Made by a program: the position numbers and the translations under genes. From Polyangiaceae bacterium (GTDB taxonomy: Bacteria; Myxococcota_A; Polyangia; Polyangiales; Polyangiaceae): a DNA stretch of 52,313 nucleotides. Positions 27,801 to 39,124 of this stretch are shown in pieces (within the stretch, counting starts at the first letter, position 1; each line of letters opens with the position of its first letter). A model generated the notes under the pieces. It was not told where the DNA came from. It did not search any database and saw only the letters and a list, made by a program, of their open reading frames with translations. Where the stretch lies: contig JADLFU010000150.1 of the NCBI GenBank assembly GCA_020849655.1, positions 1 through 52,313 of the forward strand. The letters are read 5' to 3'.

Positions 27801-30229
27801 GCCTCGGCCTGAAGCTCGTCATCCCGCCGAGCGTGAAGGGCCAGGGCTCGCCCGGCGTCCGCAAGCTCTCGAAGAACGGCTTCAACCACCTCGGCCTCTT
27901 CGGCACGCTGCAGATCGCGCCCGCGGTGATGACGAGCCTCGAGGTGCCGCTGCCGACCGCGTCCTCCACGTCCACCGCCGTCGTGCTCGATCGCCGGGTG
28001 ACGCGCGAGGGCGTCAACTGGCGCACGTTCACGCCCGAGAACGCGCCCGTGATCGACGTGCTCGCCGCCTCGTCGATCGACGACGGGAGCCGCGCGCTCG
28101 AGTACAGCTACAAGGTCGACAAGGGCATGTGGCACCCGTGGAGCGACTCGCGGTCGCTGCACGTGAAGGACGACATCCTCCGCATCCAGGCGAAGCACAC
28201 GGTCACGGTGCGCTCCCGCGTCGTCGGCATGCCCGAGACGGAGGGGCCGCCGGTCGTGATGCCGGTGATCGTCGACGTCGAGCCGCCGCTCGTCGCGCTC
28301 TCGCGCGAGGGCGACCGCTACAAGGTGGAGGCGACCGACGTCGTCAGCGAGCCCGACGCCCTCGTCGGCCGCACGAAGCTCGACGACGGCCCGTACACCG
28401 ACTGGCTGCCGCTCGCGGCGCTCGACCGCGTCGCCGTCGAGGGCGCGAAGCTGCTGACCGTGGAGGTGCGCGACGAGGAGGGGCACGTCGGCTCCATCAC
28501 GCAGGAGCTCCGCGGTCGCCCCGACAAGACGGGCCAGACGGCGGGCAGCGGCGGCTGCGGCTGCACGGTGCCGGGCAAGACCGAGGGGTCGCTGCCGCTG
28601 TTCGGCGCGCTGGGGATCGCGGGCGTCCTCGCGTTCCTCCGCATGCGTCGTCGTCGCCTCGCCGAGGTCGCCGCGGGCGCCGCGGTGATGTCCGTCTCGG
28701 GCACGTGGGCGGGCTGCCTCTGCTCGAGCAGCGACTCGACCACCGAGGAGACCCCCAGCGAGCAGGGCGGCGCGGGCGGCGCGGCGGGCGCGGCCGGCGC
28801 GGGCGGGAGCGTCGGGGGCCAGGCGCCCGCGACCCCCGAGGTCGTCAAGCAGGGGCTCATCGGCTCGTACACGTCGGTCGCGGTGACGGCGGCCGGCAAG
28901 GCCTGGGTCGCGGGCTACAACGAGGCCGACTACGACAACAGCCACGCGTTCGGCGATCTCGTCGCCGGCACGGTGGAGGGCGACAAGGTCAAGTGGACGA
29001 CCGTCGACGGCTACGATCCGTCCGAGACCGTCGACCCGATGCTCGCCGATCCGAACAGCTGGCGCGGCGGGCGCATCAACGCCGGCCCCGACGTGGGCCT
29101 GTGGACGTCGATCGCCATCGGCGACGGCGACCAGCCGCAGATCGCGTACTTCGATTTCACGAAGGCCTCGCTGAAGTACGCGACCTTCGACGGGACGAAG
29201 TGGAGCACCCACGTCGTCGAGACGAAGGAGAAATCGAGCTACGGCCGCTACGCGAAGCTCCTGATGATCGACGGCAAGCCGGTCATCTCGTACCTCGCGA
29301 TGGAGTCCGCCGCGGACGGGTCCGTCACCTCGAACGTGAAGGTCATCCGCGCGAAGTCGGCGAAGCCGGGCGCGACCGCCGACTGGGGCCCCGCGGAGCT
29401 CGTGCTCGAGAAGGGCGCCGCCATCCCGTGCCGCGCGCTGTTCTGCGCGACCGGCAACAAGTGCAACGCGACGTCCAACAAGTGCGAGAAGCCCGCGACG
29501 ACCTGCACGCCGAAGTGCGGCTCGGGCGAGGACTGCTTCACCGGCGCGATGGGCGCCCCGGCGAAGTGCGAGCCCATCCGCAGCGCCACGTTCCTCGACT
29601 CGTACCCCGAGGCGACCGGCCTGTACGTGTCGGCCGCGGTGACCTCGAAGAAGGACGTGGGCCTCGTGTTCTACGACCGGGTGCGAGGCGATCTCTGGAA
29701 GGCCGAGAGGGGAGCCTCCGGCAAGTGGGAGCCCAAGCTCGTGCTCGGCCAGGACGCGATGGGGCTCGACAGCGGCGACGTCGGCATCGGCGCCTCGCTC
29801 GCGATCGACAAGACCGGCGACTGGCACGTCACGTTCGTCGACGGGTCGAAGGAGGCGCTCTGGTACGCGAAGCTCGCGGCGGGCGCGGTCCCGCCGGCCG
29901 AGTCGAAGGTCGTGGACGCCGGCGACGACCCCGCGAGCCCCGGCAAGCCCTTCGCCGACGGCACGCACATCGTCGGCGACGACTCGTCCCTCCTGATCGA
30001 TCCGACGGGCACCGTGCGCGTCGTCTACCAGGACGCGACGGCGGCCACGCTCCGCGTCGCCACGCGCGGCGCGGACGGCGCGTGGACCCGCAAGATCATC
30101 CCCGTCAAGGACATGATGAGCGGCTTCTTCCCGCAGCAGATGGTGGTGGGGGGCAAGGTGCAGATCGCCCACTACGCGCGCAACAACGGGCTCGTGCCCG
30201 TCGGCGACGTGGCCATCACGGCGCCGTGA
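24881..30229 (+). CDS. Stop-less 1782-codon frame holding three lipoprotein-like modules
   Basis: One uninterrupted frame with AGGAG before its ATG. Module 1 (residues 1-350) is a Cys-containing lipoprotein (lipobox AYAC, Cys22). Codons 350-383 use A/T-ending codons unlike the rest (AAT, TTA, CTT, TTT, ATT) and contain a ribosome-binding site, so they look like an intergenic spacer. Module 2 (384-1254) starts with its own signal (MARLIKKIVFTSLFGLVACG) and ends in a MYXO-CTERM-type tail (GGCGC..., a helix, RMRRRR). Module 3 (1255-1782) opens MRRRRLAEVAAGAAV...WAGC, itself a lipoprotein signal, then a Gly/Ala linker, beta-propeller-like repeats and a Cys-rich knot (CRALFCATGNKC). No enzymatic motif is seen. 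Either an in-frame fusion or stop loss by indel; TAA at 25927-25929 in a neighbouring frame could be the lost stop. Confidence 0.75.
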   Translation: MRSSRPIAVALTFLAATAAYACSSEKSDEGASVTPAPANLGGCYPTDPKCTIAGSKCQALIDNSASNKKTLRISQLKVSKPAALASTTINFTIIGPAVTIQDNDACHLRPGLKAGTFNWLMEFDLTDPAKATLRTGGARPVKDVSAGYCFLTDSIGGSSLAPQTIPIVYDKATGAFSTGEGKALTVPIFLDQEAKTTPILLPLQGVKITNGKLTENGNCIGRFRGDVGELDSACQTLSSDPTDPQAFQFEKGADLEGYITAEEADKVKIVDLSQSLCSFLSNVREPCVEDSSFKCCRRGADGKVDLSSASGKPDFSSTGQKACSGTPDCDAYLLGTELSAAAVKINDTCNLPALSRCWRLLRPWAAAYLEGAAALAIFRPEVSMARLIKKIVFTSLFGLVACGGGGGGCNSGCAGVAPLPNGFPAAERIDNSASLRLTDKGFAFLSANLGTIAGPLVGGSNSSGVLEFPIAGSGPMDLGGIGKACPNGSVATASPPECIIEIGLAKSKLVLGSGAPHNLKVGGTIPIRAQRIPVTAAGFDLRASLGNAGCSGGVNFADVEIDADISVETDKDPSHGAATGLSKIKILKLDPKLKQEQVQLCADCTNILCTGILNPILGGLKNALFGTLVDQIKKPLNDQLATALCSKGSTDDPATACPAGSAPEDPKDPKNSNCVYPDKSCVGPSLGMDGHFDLGAALASVSPTTKGGLDFQFALGGLGTNPDAPSLTYGDLNPVDKGATLSLVGGAIPSPKGTCIVPVDLAKPTGIPTPDELLGNSVSGWPAGLDGPHFGLGLSEAYTNYALGGVYNSGALCIQITTENVAMLDAGKISLLAPSMKTLQWQKQNQQVGIVIRPQEPPKAAFGNGTNLTTDANIMVDLNKFALDIYVFSSDRFIRAFTVTLDMTIPLNLDVGADGKLTPMLDKINVKSATVTNNQFLAEKPETIGTGFKELLAGLAGQFLGGINPIDLGSLTASLGLKLVIPPSVKGQGSPGVRKLSKNGFNHLGLFGTLQIAPAVMTSLEVPLPTASSTSTAVVLDRRVTREGVNWRTFTPENAPVIDVLAASSIDDGSRALEYSYKVDKGMWHPWSDSRSLHVKDDILRIQAKHTVTVRSRVVGMPETEGPPVVMPVIVDVEPPLVALSREGDRYKVEATDVVSEPDALVGRTKLDDGPYTDWLPLAALDRVAVEGAKLLTVEVRDEEGHVGSITQELRGRPDKTGQTAGSGGCGCTVPGKTEGSLPLFGALGIAGVLAFLRMRRRRLAEVAAGAAVMSVSGTWAGCLCSSSDSTTEETPSEQGGAGGAAGAAGAGGSVGGQAPATPEVVKQGLIGSYTSVAVTAAGKAWVAGYNEADYDNSHAFGDLVAGTVEGDKVKWTTVDGYDPSETVDPMLADPNSWRGGRINAGPDVGLWTSIAIGDGDQPQIAYFDFTKASLKYATFDGTKWSTHVVETKEKSSYGRYAKLLMIDGKPVISYLAMESAADGSVTSNVKVIRAKSAKPGATADWGPAELVLEKGAAIPCRALFCATGNKCNATSNKCEKPATTCTPKCGSGEDCFTGAMGAPAKCEPIRSATFLDSYPEATGLYVSAAVTSKKDVGLVFYDRVRGDLWKAERGASGKWEPKLVLGQDAMGLDSGDVGIGASLAIDKTGDWHVTFVDGSKEALWYAKLAAGAVPPAESKVVDAGDDPASPGKPFADGTHIVGDDSSLLIDPTGTVRVVYQDATAATLRVATRGADGAWTRKIIPVKDMMSGFFPQQMVVGGKVQIAHYARNNGLVPVGDVAITAP
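26030..30229 (+). other. Probable independent internal start (module 2 onward)
   Basis: The ATG here follows CGGAGGTCTCG, a good ribosome-binding site at seven bases, and begins a fresh lipoprotein signal (MARLIKKIVFTSLFGLVACG, Cys22). The 100 bases upstream are relatively AT-rich, with TTGGCG and TACCTT elements that may be a promoter. If it is used, the product is 1399 residues and module 1 is a separate gene lacking a stop. I consider this the more likely biological start for modules 2 and 3. Confidence 0.6.
28643..30229 (+). other. Embedded lipoprotein-type signal after an internal MYXO-CTERM
   Basis: From this ATG the frame reads as a lipoprotein signal: MRRRRL, hydrophobic AEVAAGAAVMSVSGTW, lipobox WAGC, then CSSSDSTTEETPSEQ and a Gly/Ala-rich linker. 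The Arg run is shared with the end of the MYXO-CTERM-like tail that closes module 2. No clear ribosome-binding site precedes the ATG, so translation by read-through or fusion is more likely than a separate start. Confidence 0.4.
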
Positions 30230-30578
30230 ACCCCCGCAGCCGGCGCACGAGCTCGTCGATGTCGAAGGGCTTGGCGAGCGCCGGCAGCCCGGCCGACAAC
30301 AGGAACCGCTCGGTCGCGTCGGTGGTCGCGCCGCCGGTCGTGATGATGAACCGCCCCGCGAGGTCGGGGCGGCCGGCGCGCACGGCGGCGTAGACGTCCT
30401 CCGCCGTCCCGTCGGGCAGCGAGAGATCGCAGATGACGGCCGAGAGCGCGGGATCCGCGAGCGCGCCGCGCGCCGCCGCGACGGACTCGACCGCGATCGC
30501 CTCCCACTCCGGCGCGAGCAGCACCTTCAGGGTGGTGGTGAGCATCCGCTCGTCCTCGACGTGCAGGACGCGCCTCAC
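30216..30578 (-). CDS. Single-domain response regulator (CheY-like receiver)
   Basis: A 120-residue stand-alone receiver domain. The acidic pocket is Glu8-Asp9 (HVEDE), the phospho-acceptor Asp51 (ICDLSLPDG), Thr near 80 (FIITTGG) and Lys near 104 (LAKPFD). No output domain is attached, so it would signal by protein contact or accept phosphate in a relay; no histidine kinase is adjacent. It starts with GTG that overlaps the stop of the small membrane protein gene (GTGA), and its 3' end overlaps the convergent giant frame by 14 bases. Confidence 0.9.
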   Translation of the reverse strand: MRRVLHVEDERMLTTTLKVLLAPEWEAIAVESVAAARGALADPALSAVICDLSLPDGTAEDVYAAVRAGRPDLAGRFIITTGGATTDATERFLLSAGLPALAKPFDIDELVRRLRGFTAP

Positions 30579-30781
30579 CTCGGGGCCTCCTCACGCGCGC
30601 GCTCTCCGCCGGTGCGCCCGAGCTTGTGGGCCGCGTAGAGCCCGAGCACGAGCCCCGCGGCGCCCAGCCAGGGGCCCACGGTCGCCTCGCCGGTCGCGTT
30701 CATCGCGATGGACGAGAGCATCGCGACCACGGCCACCTTCGCGGCCTTCCGGGCCTGCAGATACGCGCGATCGGGGGCCAC
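30575..30781 (-). CDS. Small membrane protein, unknown function
   Basis: A 68-residue protein with a basic N-terminus (APDRAYLQARKAAK), two hydrophobic segments (VAVVAMLSSIAM and GPWLGAAGLVLGLYAAH) and a charged tail. It begins with GTG, six bases after the upstream lipoprotein stop, and its own stop overlaps the response regulator start. It may form a short operon lipoprotein - membrane protein - receiver. No family recognised; the coding call rests on position, overlap and composition. Confidence 0.6.
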   Translation of the reverse strand: MAPDRAYLQARKAAKVAVVAMLSSIAMNATGEATVGPWLGAAGLVLGLYAAHKLGRTGGERAREEAPR

Positions 30782-30787
30782 CTCGCC

Positions 30788-31297
30788 TCAGTCCCAGGAC
30801 TTCGCCTTCGCCTGGACCATGAAGTCTCGCACGTCGCGCTCGAGCGCGGCCTCGGCGGTGATCGACGTGCTCTGGTGGTCCTCGCCGACCTCGTCGTCGC
30901 TCAGGTAGTCGCGGTCGAACAGGATGAGCATCTTCGTGTCCTGCTCGGCCTTCGAGCCGCCCTCCGCGAGCACGAGCGCCTTCGGGCGCTTCGGATCCTT
31001 CTGGGGGATCTTGTCCGCGTCTCCGCCGCCGAGATCGTTCTCGGTGAGGTACGCGACGCCGAACTTCTTGTCGGCGACCGCGACGTCCATGTGCACCGTC
31101 GCGCCGCTCTGGATCTTCACGTCGCGGCCCTCGGCGGGCGTGACGCGCTCCTTCTTCATCGCGCGCGCGATGATCTCGATCGCGCGGCGCTCGGCGATGG
31201 GCTTCTTGGGGTTCGGTGTGCGCGGCGGGCCGCCGCTGCACGCGGCGAGCATCGACAGCGAGGCGAGGGCGAGCGCGAGCGCGGAGCGGGGCAGCAT
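30788..31297 (-). CDS. Small lipoprotein, unknown function
   Basis: A 169-residue lipoprotein: [20 protein letters not shown] gives lipidated Cys20. The mature part has a Pro-rich linker ([12 protein letters not shown]) and one alpha/beta domain rich in charged residues. It shows no recognised motif. ATG at 31297 is chosen because it gives a complete signal peptide; a GTG-type start further upstream would bury it. The gene is divergent from gyrA with 92 bp between the starts. Confidence 0.8.
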   Translation of the reverse strand: MLPRSALALALASLSMLAACSGGPPRTPNPKKPIAERRAIEIIARAMKKERVTPAEGRDVKIQSGATVHMDVAVADKKFGVAYLTENDLGGGDADKIPQKDPKRPKALVLAEGGSKAEQDTKMLILFDRDYLSDDEVGEDHQSTSITAEAALERDVRDFMVQAKAKSWD

Positions 31298-31389
31298 CGG
31301 TGGCGCAGGGTAGTGGACCCCACGCCCGAGCGCCACACCCGCGCCGTCGCGCGTTGCCACCCGCGCGCACTGCGACTACCTCGCCCGCG

Positions 31390-33978
31390 ATGGCCGAGAG
31401 CAACATCGAGCAGCGTATCCCCGTGTCGTTGCAGGACGAGATGCGCACCTCGTACCTCGACTACGCGATGAGCGTGATCATCGGCCGCGCGCTGCCCGAC
31501 GTGCGCGACGGCTTGAAGCCCGTGCACCGGCGCATCCTCTTCTCGATGTACGAGCAGAAGATCAACGCGACGGGCGCGTACAAGAAGTGCGCGCGCGTCG
31601 TCGGCGACGTGCTCGGCAAGTACCACCCACACGGCGATCTCGCCGTCTACGACGCGCTCGTCCGCATGGGGCAGCCGTTCTCGCTGCGCGGGATGCTGAT
31701 CGACGGCCAGGGCAACTACGGCAGCGTCGACGGCGACTCGCCCGCGGCGATGCGCTACACGGAGTGCCGGCTGTCGCGCCTCGCGGGCGAGCTGCTCGCC
31801 GATCTCGACAAGGAGACGGTCGACTTCGTCCCGAACTACGACGACAACGAGGAGGAGCCGAGCGTGCTCCCGGCGCGCTGGCCGAACCTCCTCGTCAACG
31901 GCGCCGAGGGCATCGCGGTCGGCATGGCGACGAAGATCCCGCCGCACAACCTCGGCGAGACGATCGCGGCGACCATCGCGCTCATCCGCAACCCGGACGC
32001 GACGCTCGAGGAGCTGATGGCGCACATGCCAGGGCCTGACTTCCCGACGGGCGGGTTCATCTACGGCAAGGCCGGCATCGAGCAGGCGTACCGCACCGGT
32101 CGCGGCAGCCTCGCCATCCGCGCGAAGACGATCATCGAGCCCGCGCTCGGCGGCAAGACGGAGCGCGAGCAGATCGTCGTCACCGAGATCCCCTACCAGG
32201 TCAACAAGGCGCGCCTGACGAAGCGCATCGCGGAGCTCACGCGGGACAAGGAGATCGAGGGCATCGCCGAGGTGCGCGACGAGAGCGATCGCGAGGGGAT
32301 CCGGCTCGTGATCGAGCTGAAGAAGGACGTGTTCCCGCAGGTGGTGCTCAACCAGCTGTTCCGCATGACGGACATGCAGATCACGTTCGGCGTCATCAAC
32401 CTGTCGGTCGTGCGCGGGCGCCCGGCGGTGCTCGGGCTCAAGGAGACGCTCGCGCACTTCGTCGCGCACCGGCGCGAGGTCGTCACGCGCAGGTGCCGGT
32501 ACGAGCTGCGCGTCGCGGAGGCGCAGCGCGAGCTGAACCTCGGCTACGGCATGGCGACGACCGAGATCGATCTCGTCGTGCGCACGATCCGCGAGTCGCC
32601 CGACACCGACGAGGCGAGGGCGCGCCTGATGAAGCTGCCGCTGTCGGGCCTCGAGGCGTACGTGCGGCGCGCCGGGCGGCCCGAGGCCGAGATCGCGGAG
32701 GCCGCCCTGCGCGGGCAGGTGACCCTGAGCGAGCGGCAGGCGAAGGCGATCCTCGAGATGCGCCTGTCGCGCCTCACGGGGCTCGAGCAGGAGAAGCTCG
32801 CGACGGAGTACGGCGAGCTGTCGGAGGAGATCGCGAAGCTGCGCGCCATCCTCGCCTCCGAGGCGCTGTTGCTCGACGTCATCGTCGCCGAGCTCGAGGA
32901 CGTGAAGGCGCGCTACGCCGATCCGCGGCGCACCGAGATCATCGCGGCCGAGGCGGAGATCAACCTCGAGGATCTCATCCAGGTGCGCGACATGGTCGTG
33001 ACCGTCTCGCACCTCGGGTACATCAAGCGCACGCCGGCCGCCGACTACGCGGCGCAACGCCGGGGCGGCAAGGGGCGCATCGGCCACGCGAGCCGCGACG
33101 AAGACTACGTCTCGCGGTTGTTCGTCGCGTCCACGCACGCGTTCGTCTTCTTCTTCACCGACAAGGGCAAGGTGTACGTGAAGAAGGTCTACGAGGTGCC
33201 CGAGGCCGCGCGCAACGCGAAGGGCAGGGCGATCGTGAACTTCGTCGGGATGGAGCCCGGCGAGAAGGTGACGGCCATCGCGATCGTGCCCGAGCTCGTC
33301 GACGGCAAGTTCGTGCTCACGCTCACGCGCAACGGCCTCATCAAGAAGACCGAGCTGCTCGCGTACGAGAACTTCAGGGAGAGGGGCATCATCGGCGTCA
33401 AGATCGAGGACGGCGACGAGCTCCTGTCGGCCGAGGTGACCGACGGCACCCGCGAGATCCTGATCGCGACCGAGCAGGGCATGAGCATCCGCTTCGCCGA
33501 GGATCAGGTGCGCCCGACGGGGCGCGACACGATGGGAGTCAAGGGCATCACGCTCGAAGCGAACGACAGGGTCGCCGGCTTCCTGGTCACCGAGCCCGGG
33601 CGCGATCGCGTGCTCGCGATGTGCGAGAAGGGCTACGGCAAGCGCACGGCGATCGACGAGTTCCGCGGCCAGAACCGCGGCGGCAAGGGCATCATCCTGA
33701 TCGACGCGAGCGATCGCAACGGGCCGTGCGTCGGCATCTCGCTCGTGAAGGAGGACGACGAGGTCATGCTCGTCACCGACCGCGGCCAGACGCTGCGCAC
33801 GAAGGTCTCCGAGATCCGCGAGACGGGCCGCAACGCGCAGGGCGTGAAGGTGATCCGCGTCGACGACGGCGAGCGCCTGGTCGCGGTCGAGCGCCTCGCG
33901 GAGCAGGAGGTGGGCGGCGACGGCGAGCCCGGCGCGGACGACTCGGTCGCGCCGCCGGCCGAGGCGACGGATGAGTGA
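31390..33978 (+). CDS. gyrA: DNA gyrase subunit A
   Basis: An 862-residue subunit that cuts and reseals DNA; with GyrB it introduces negative supercoils. The winged-helix domain holds catalytic Tyr123 ([10 protein letters not shown]). The C-terminal beta-pinwheel has a GyrA-box QRRGGKG (about residue 557), which marks gyrase rather than topoisomerase IV; QNRGGKG appears again later. The quinolone-resistance region reads [19 protein letters not shown]: Leu84 occupies the place of E. coli Ser83, while Asp88 (E. coli Asp87) is kept. Ends in an acidic tail. The last eight bases overlap hslO. gyrB is not in the window. Confidence 0.95.
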   Translation: MAESNIEQRIPVSLQDEMRTSYLDYAMSVIIGRALPDVRDGLKPVHRRILFSMYEQKINATGAYKKCARVVGDVLGKYHPHGDLAVYDALVRMGQPFSLRGMLIDGQGNYGSVDGDSPAAMRYTECRLSRLAGELLADLDKETVDFVPNYDDNEEEPSVLPARWPNLLVNGAEGIAVGMATKIPPHNLGETIAATIALIRNPDATLEELMAHMPGPDFPTGGFIYGKAGIEQAYRTGRGSLAIRAKTIIEPALGGKTEREQIVVTEIPYQVNKARLTKRIAELTRDKEIEGIAEVRDESDREGIRLVIELKKDVFPQVVLNQLFRMTDMQITFGVINLSVVRGRPAVLGLKETLAHFVAHRREVVTRRCRYELRVAEAQRELNLGYGMATTEIDLVVRTIRESPDTDEARARLMKLPLSGLEAYVRRAGRPEAEIAEAALRGQVTLSERQAKAILEMRLSRLTGLEQEKLATEYGELSEEIAKLRAILASEALLLDVIVAELEDVKARYADPRRTEIIAAEAEINLEDLIQVRDMVVTVSHLGYIKRTPAADYAAQRRGGKGRIGHASRDEDYVSRLFVASTHAFVFFFTDKGKVYVKKVYEVPEAARNAKGRAIVNFVGMEPGEKVTAIAIVPELVDGKFVLTLTRNGLIKKTELLAYENFRERGIIGVKIEDGDELLSAEVTDGTREILIATEQGMSIRFAEDQVRPTGRDTMGVKGITLEANDRVAGFLVTEPGRDRVLAMCEKGYGKRTAIDEFRGQNRGGKGIILIDASDRNGPCVGISLVKEDDEVMLVTDRGQTLRTKVSEIRETGRNAQGVKVIRVDDGERLVAVERLAEQEVGGDGEPGADDSVAPPAEATDE

Positions 33979-34807
33979 CGGCGTCGTCCGCGCGCTCACC
34001 GAGGACGGCGCGTTCCGCGTCGTGGTCGTCGACACGACCGACACGGTGGCGTTCGCCGTGCGCGCGCAGGAGGCGAAGGGCGCGTCCGCGCGCCTGCTCG
34101 GCGAGCTGATGACGGGCGCGGTGCTCGTGCGCGAGACGATGGCGCCCGGCTCGCGCGTCCAGGGCATCCTGAAGGGCGCGGGCGGCTCGGGGATGATGCT
34201 CGGCGACGCGCACCCAGAGGGCGTCACGCGCGGGCTCGCGCAGGCGAGCGGGGAGCGGCCGCTCGCGGCCGAGGGCGCGCTCTTGCAGTTCATGCGCACG
34301 CTCGCGAACGGCGCCCTCCACCAGGGCATCGTCGAGGTCGAGGCCGGCTCGATCGACCGCGCGCTGATGACGTACTTCCAGCAGTCCGAGCAGGTCGAGA
34401 CGGCGCTCGGCGTCGCGTGCGTGCTCGACGGCGACCAGGTCGTCGCGGCCGGCGGGTACCTCGTCCAGCTGCTGCCGGAGGCGGAGGCGCCGGCGATGCG
34501 CGCGATGCTCGAGCGGCTCGGCGCGTTGCCGTCGACGGCGGAGCTGGTGGCGAGAGGCGCGGGGCGGCGCGCGCTCGTCGAGCGCATCCTCACGGGCGCG
34601 GCGTTCGGCGTGACGTCCGACACGCCGCTCCGCGCGGGGTGCACGTGCAGCGAGGACCGCGTCGTCGCCAGCCTCGCGACCTTGCCCCGCGCGGAGCTGC
34701 GATCGATGCGCGACGCGCGCCAACCGCTCGAGATCCGCTGCGATTTCTGCCGCACCGACTACGCCGTCGCGCTCGATGCGATCGAGCGGTTGCTCGACGC
34801 CAACTAG
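33971..34807 (+). CDS. hslO: Redox-activated chaperonin Hsp33
   Basis: A 278-residue Hsp33, a holdase activated by oxidation. The N-terminal domain is standard ([19 protein letters not shown]). The redox switch at the C-terminus has CxC ([10 protein letters not shown]) and CxxC ([10 protein letters not shown]), the four zinc ligands that become disulfides under stress. Its ATG lies inside gyrA, overlapping its last eight bases, so translation is probably coupled. Length is slightly under E. coli (292). Confidence 0.93.
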   Translation: MSDGVVRALTEDGAFRVVVVDTTDTVAFAVRAQEAKGASARLLGELMTGAVLVRETMAPGSRVQGILKGAGGSGMMLGDAHPEGVTRGLAQASGERPLAAEGALLQFMRTLANGALHQGIVEVEAGSIDRALMTYFQQSEQVETALGVACVLDGDQVVAAGGYLVQLLPEAEAPAMRAMLERLGALPSTAELVARGAGRRALVERILTGAAFGVTSDTPLRAGCTCSEDRVVASLATLPRAELRSMRDARQPLEIRCDFCRTDYAVALDAIERLLDAN

Positions 34808-34852
34808 CCGGCGCGCCGGCGCGCCCGAGGGTCGGTTACCGTCGCGGCGCGA

Positions 34853-37518
<2,666 letters not shown>

Positions 37519-37522
<4 letters not shown>

Positions 37523-38028
37523 CCGACACGCCCCACCCCTGGATCCGCGGCGATCTGCGCGTCCCGCGCGCCGTCGTCGACGCGCTCGTCGCCGAGGCCG
37601 AGGCCGCGTACGCCCGCGACGAGGAGGCCTGCGGCTACCTGACGGGCCCCGCGGGCGCGCCGCTCGTGTGCGACGAGGCCGTCGTGATGCCCAACCTCGC
37701 GAACAAGTACCACCGCGTCGATCCCGAGGCGTACCCGCGCACCGGTCGGATGTACTTCCTCCTCGACGGCCGGAGGTTCCAGCGCGCCGTCGACGAGGGC
37801 GGCCCCGCGGGGCGCCCGGTGAAGGTGCTCTGGCACTCGCACCTCGACGTCGGCGCGTACTTCAGCGAGACCGACGCCGCGGCGGCGAACATGGGCGGCG
37901 ACGAGCCCGCGAACCCGCTCGCGTACCTCGTCACCAGCGTGCGCGCGGGCAAGGTGGACGACCACCGCCTGTTCGTGTGGGACGCGGCGGCGCGCGCGTT
38001 CGTCGAGTCGCCGCTGACGATCACCTGA
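37519..38028 (+). CDS. JAMM (Mov34/MPN) metallopeptidase, Mec+-like
   Basis: A 169-residue single-domain JAMM zinc peptidase. The motif is complete: Glu35/Glu36 (RDEEACGYL), His106-x-His108, Ser116 and Asp119 (HSHLDVGAYFSETD), fitting H-x-H-x7-S-x2-D. Bacterial members remove C-terminal adducts from small beta-grasp sulfur carriers; Mec+ of Mycobacterium releases cysteine from CysO-cysteine. Adjacency to the CysM-like gene supports this role. It is cytoplasmic, with no signal peptide. Confidence 0.9.
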
Positions 38029-38075
38029 CGCGCGGGGGGCTTTCACCTGGGCCCCCGCGGCGCTACGCCGTCGCG

Positions 38076-39119
38076 GTGACCACCACGCAGAAGCCGCCGT
38101 GGCTCCGGGTCCGCGCCCCGGGCGGTGAGTCGTACCAGCGCCTGAAGGGCACGTTCCGCTCGCTCGATCTGCACACCGTCTGCGAGGAGGCGCGCTGCCC
38201 GAACGTCGGCGAGTGCTGGCGCGAGGGGACGGCGACGGTGATGCTGCTCGGTGACACGTGCACGCGCGGCTGCCGGTTCTGCGCCGTGACCACCGGGAAC
38301 CCCCGCGGCGCCGTCGACGGCAGGGAGCCCGAGCACGTCGCGCGCGCGATAGCGTCGATGGATCTGCAGTACGTCGTGCTCACGATGGTCGATCGCGACG
38401 ATCTGCTCGACGGCGGCGCCGGGCACGTCGCGCGCACCATCAGGAAGATCCGCGAGCTGCGGCCCGATCTGCTCGTCGAGGCCCTGGTCGGCGATTTTCA
38501 GGGGCGCCTCGCGTACGTCGACGAGGTCGTCGAGAGCGCGCCGGCCGTCTTCGCGCACAACATCGAGGTCGTGCGCCGGCTGACGCGCACGGTGCGCGAC
38601 GTGCGCTGCAGCTACGATCAGTCGCTCGCCGTGCTGCGCCGCGCGAAGGACGCGGCGCCCGAGCGCCTGACCAAGTCGTCGATCATGGTGGGCATCGGCG
38701 AGACCGACGACGAGGTCGACGAGACGCTCCGGGATCTGCGCGCCGCGGGCGTCGACGTCGTCACGATCGGCCAGTACCTGCGCCCGACGCCGAAGCACCA
38801 CGAGGTCGCGCGGTTCGTCGCGCCGGCGGTGTTCGACGCGTGGGCGGCGCGCGCGCGAGAGCTCGGGTTCCTCTACGCCGCCTGCGGCCCGCTCGTCCGC
38901 TCGAGCTACAAGGCCGCGGAGGTCTGGGTCCGCGCGCGCCTCCGGCCCGCGGACGGGGACGTGTCGGCCATCCTCGAGGCGCGGATGGCGACGGCCGCGC
39001 GCGAGGCGGCCCGCTACGCCTCGACGTCCGAGGTGGCCGCCCGCGAGGCGCGCACGCTGCTCGCCGAGCACGCGGCGCAGGCCGGGCTCATCCACCCCTC
39101 GACGCTCCACCGGAGGTGA
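38076..39119 (+). CDS. lipA: Lipoyl synthase
   Basis: A 347-residue radical-SAM enzyme that inserts two sulfur atoms into octanoyl groups on carrier domains such as PDH E2. The auxiliary [4Fe-4S] ligands are Cys36, Cys41 and Cys47 (CEEARCPNVGEC); the radical-SAM cluster ligands are Cys62, Cys66 and Cys69 (CTRGCRFC). The product motif SSYKAAEVW is near the C-terminus, and a tail of about 50 residues follows that is longer than in E. coli LipA (321). It starts with GTG, giving TTTQKPPWLR. lipB is not nearby. A lipoylated E2 is encoded about 7 kb downstream. Confidence 0.95.
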   Translation: MTTTQKPPWLRVRAPGGESYQRLKGTFRSLDLHTVCEEARCPNVGECWREGTATVMLLGDTCTRGCRFCAVTTGNPRGAVDGREPEHVARAIASMDLQYVVLTMVDRDDLLDGGAGHVARTIRKIRELRPDLLVEALVGDFQGRLAYVDEVVESAPAVFAHNIEVVRRLTRTVRDVRCSYDQSLAVLRRAKDAAPERLTKSSIMVGIGETDDEVDETLRDLRAAGVDVVTIGQYLRPTPKHHEVARFVAPAVFDAWAARARELGFLYAACGPLVRSSYKAAEVWVRARLRPADGDVSAILEARMATAAREAARYASTSEVAAREARTLLAEHAAQAGLIHPSTLHRR

Positions 39120-39124
39120 CGCAG

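Noticed and set aside
26174-30172. A 1332-codon antisense frame over the three-module gene
   Set aside because: Same composition effect: no domain, no signal peptide and a plausible gene on the other strand.
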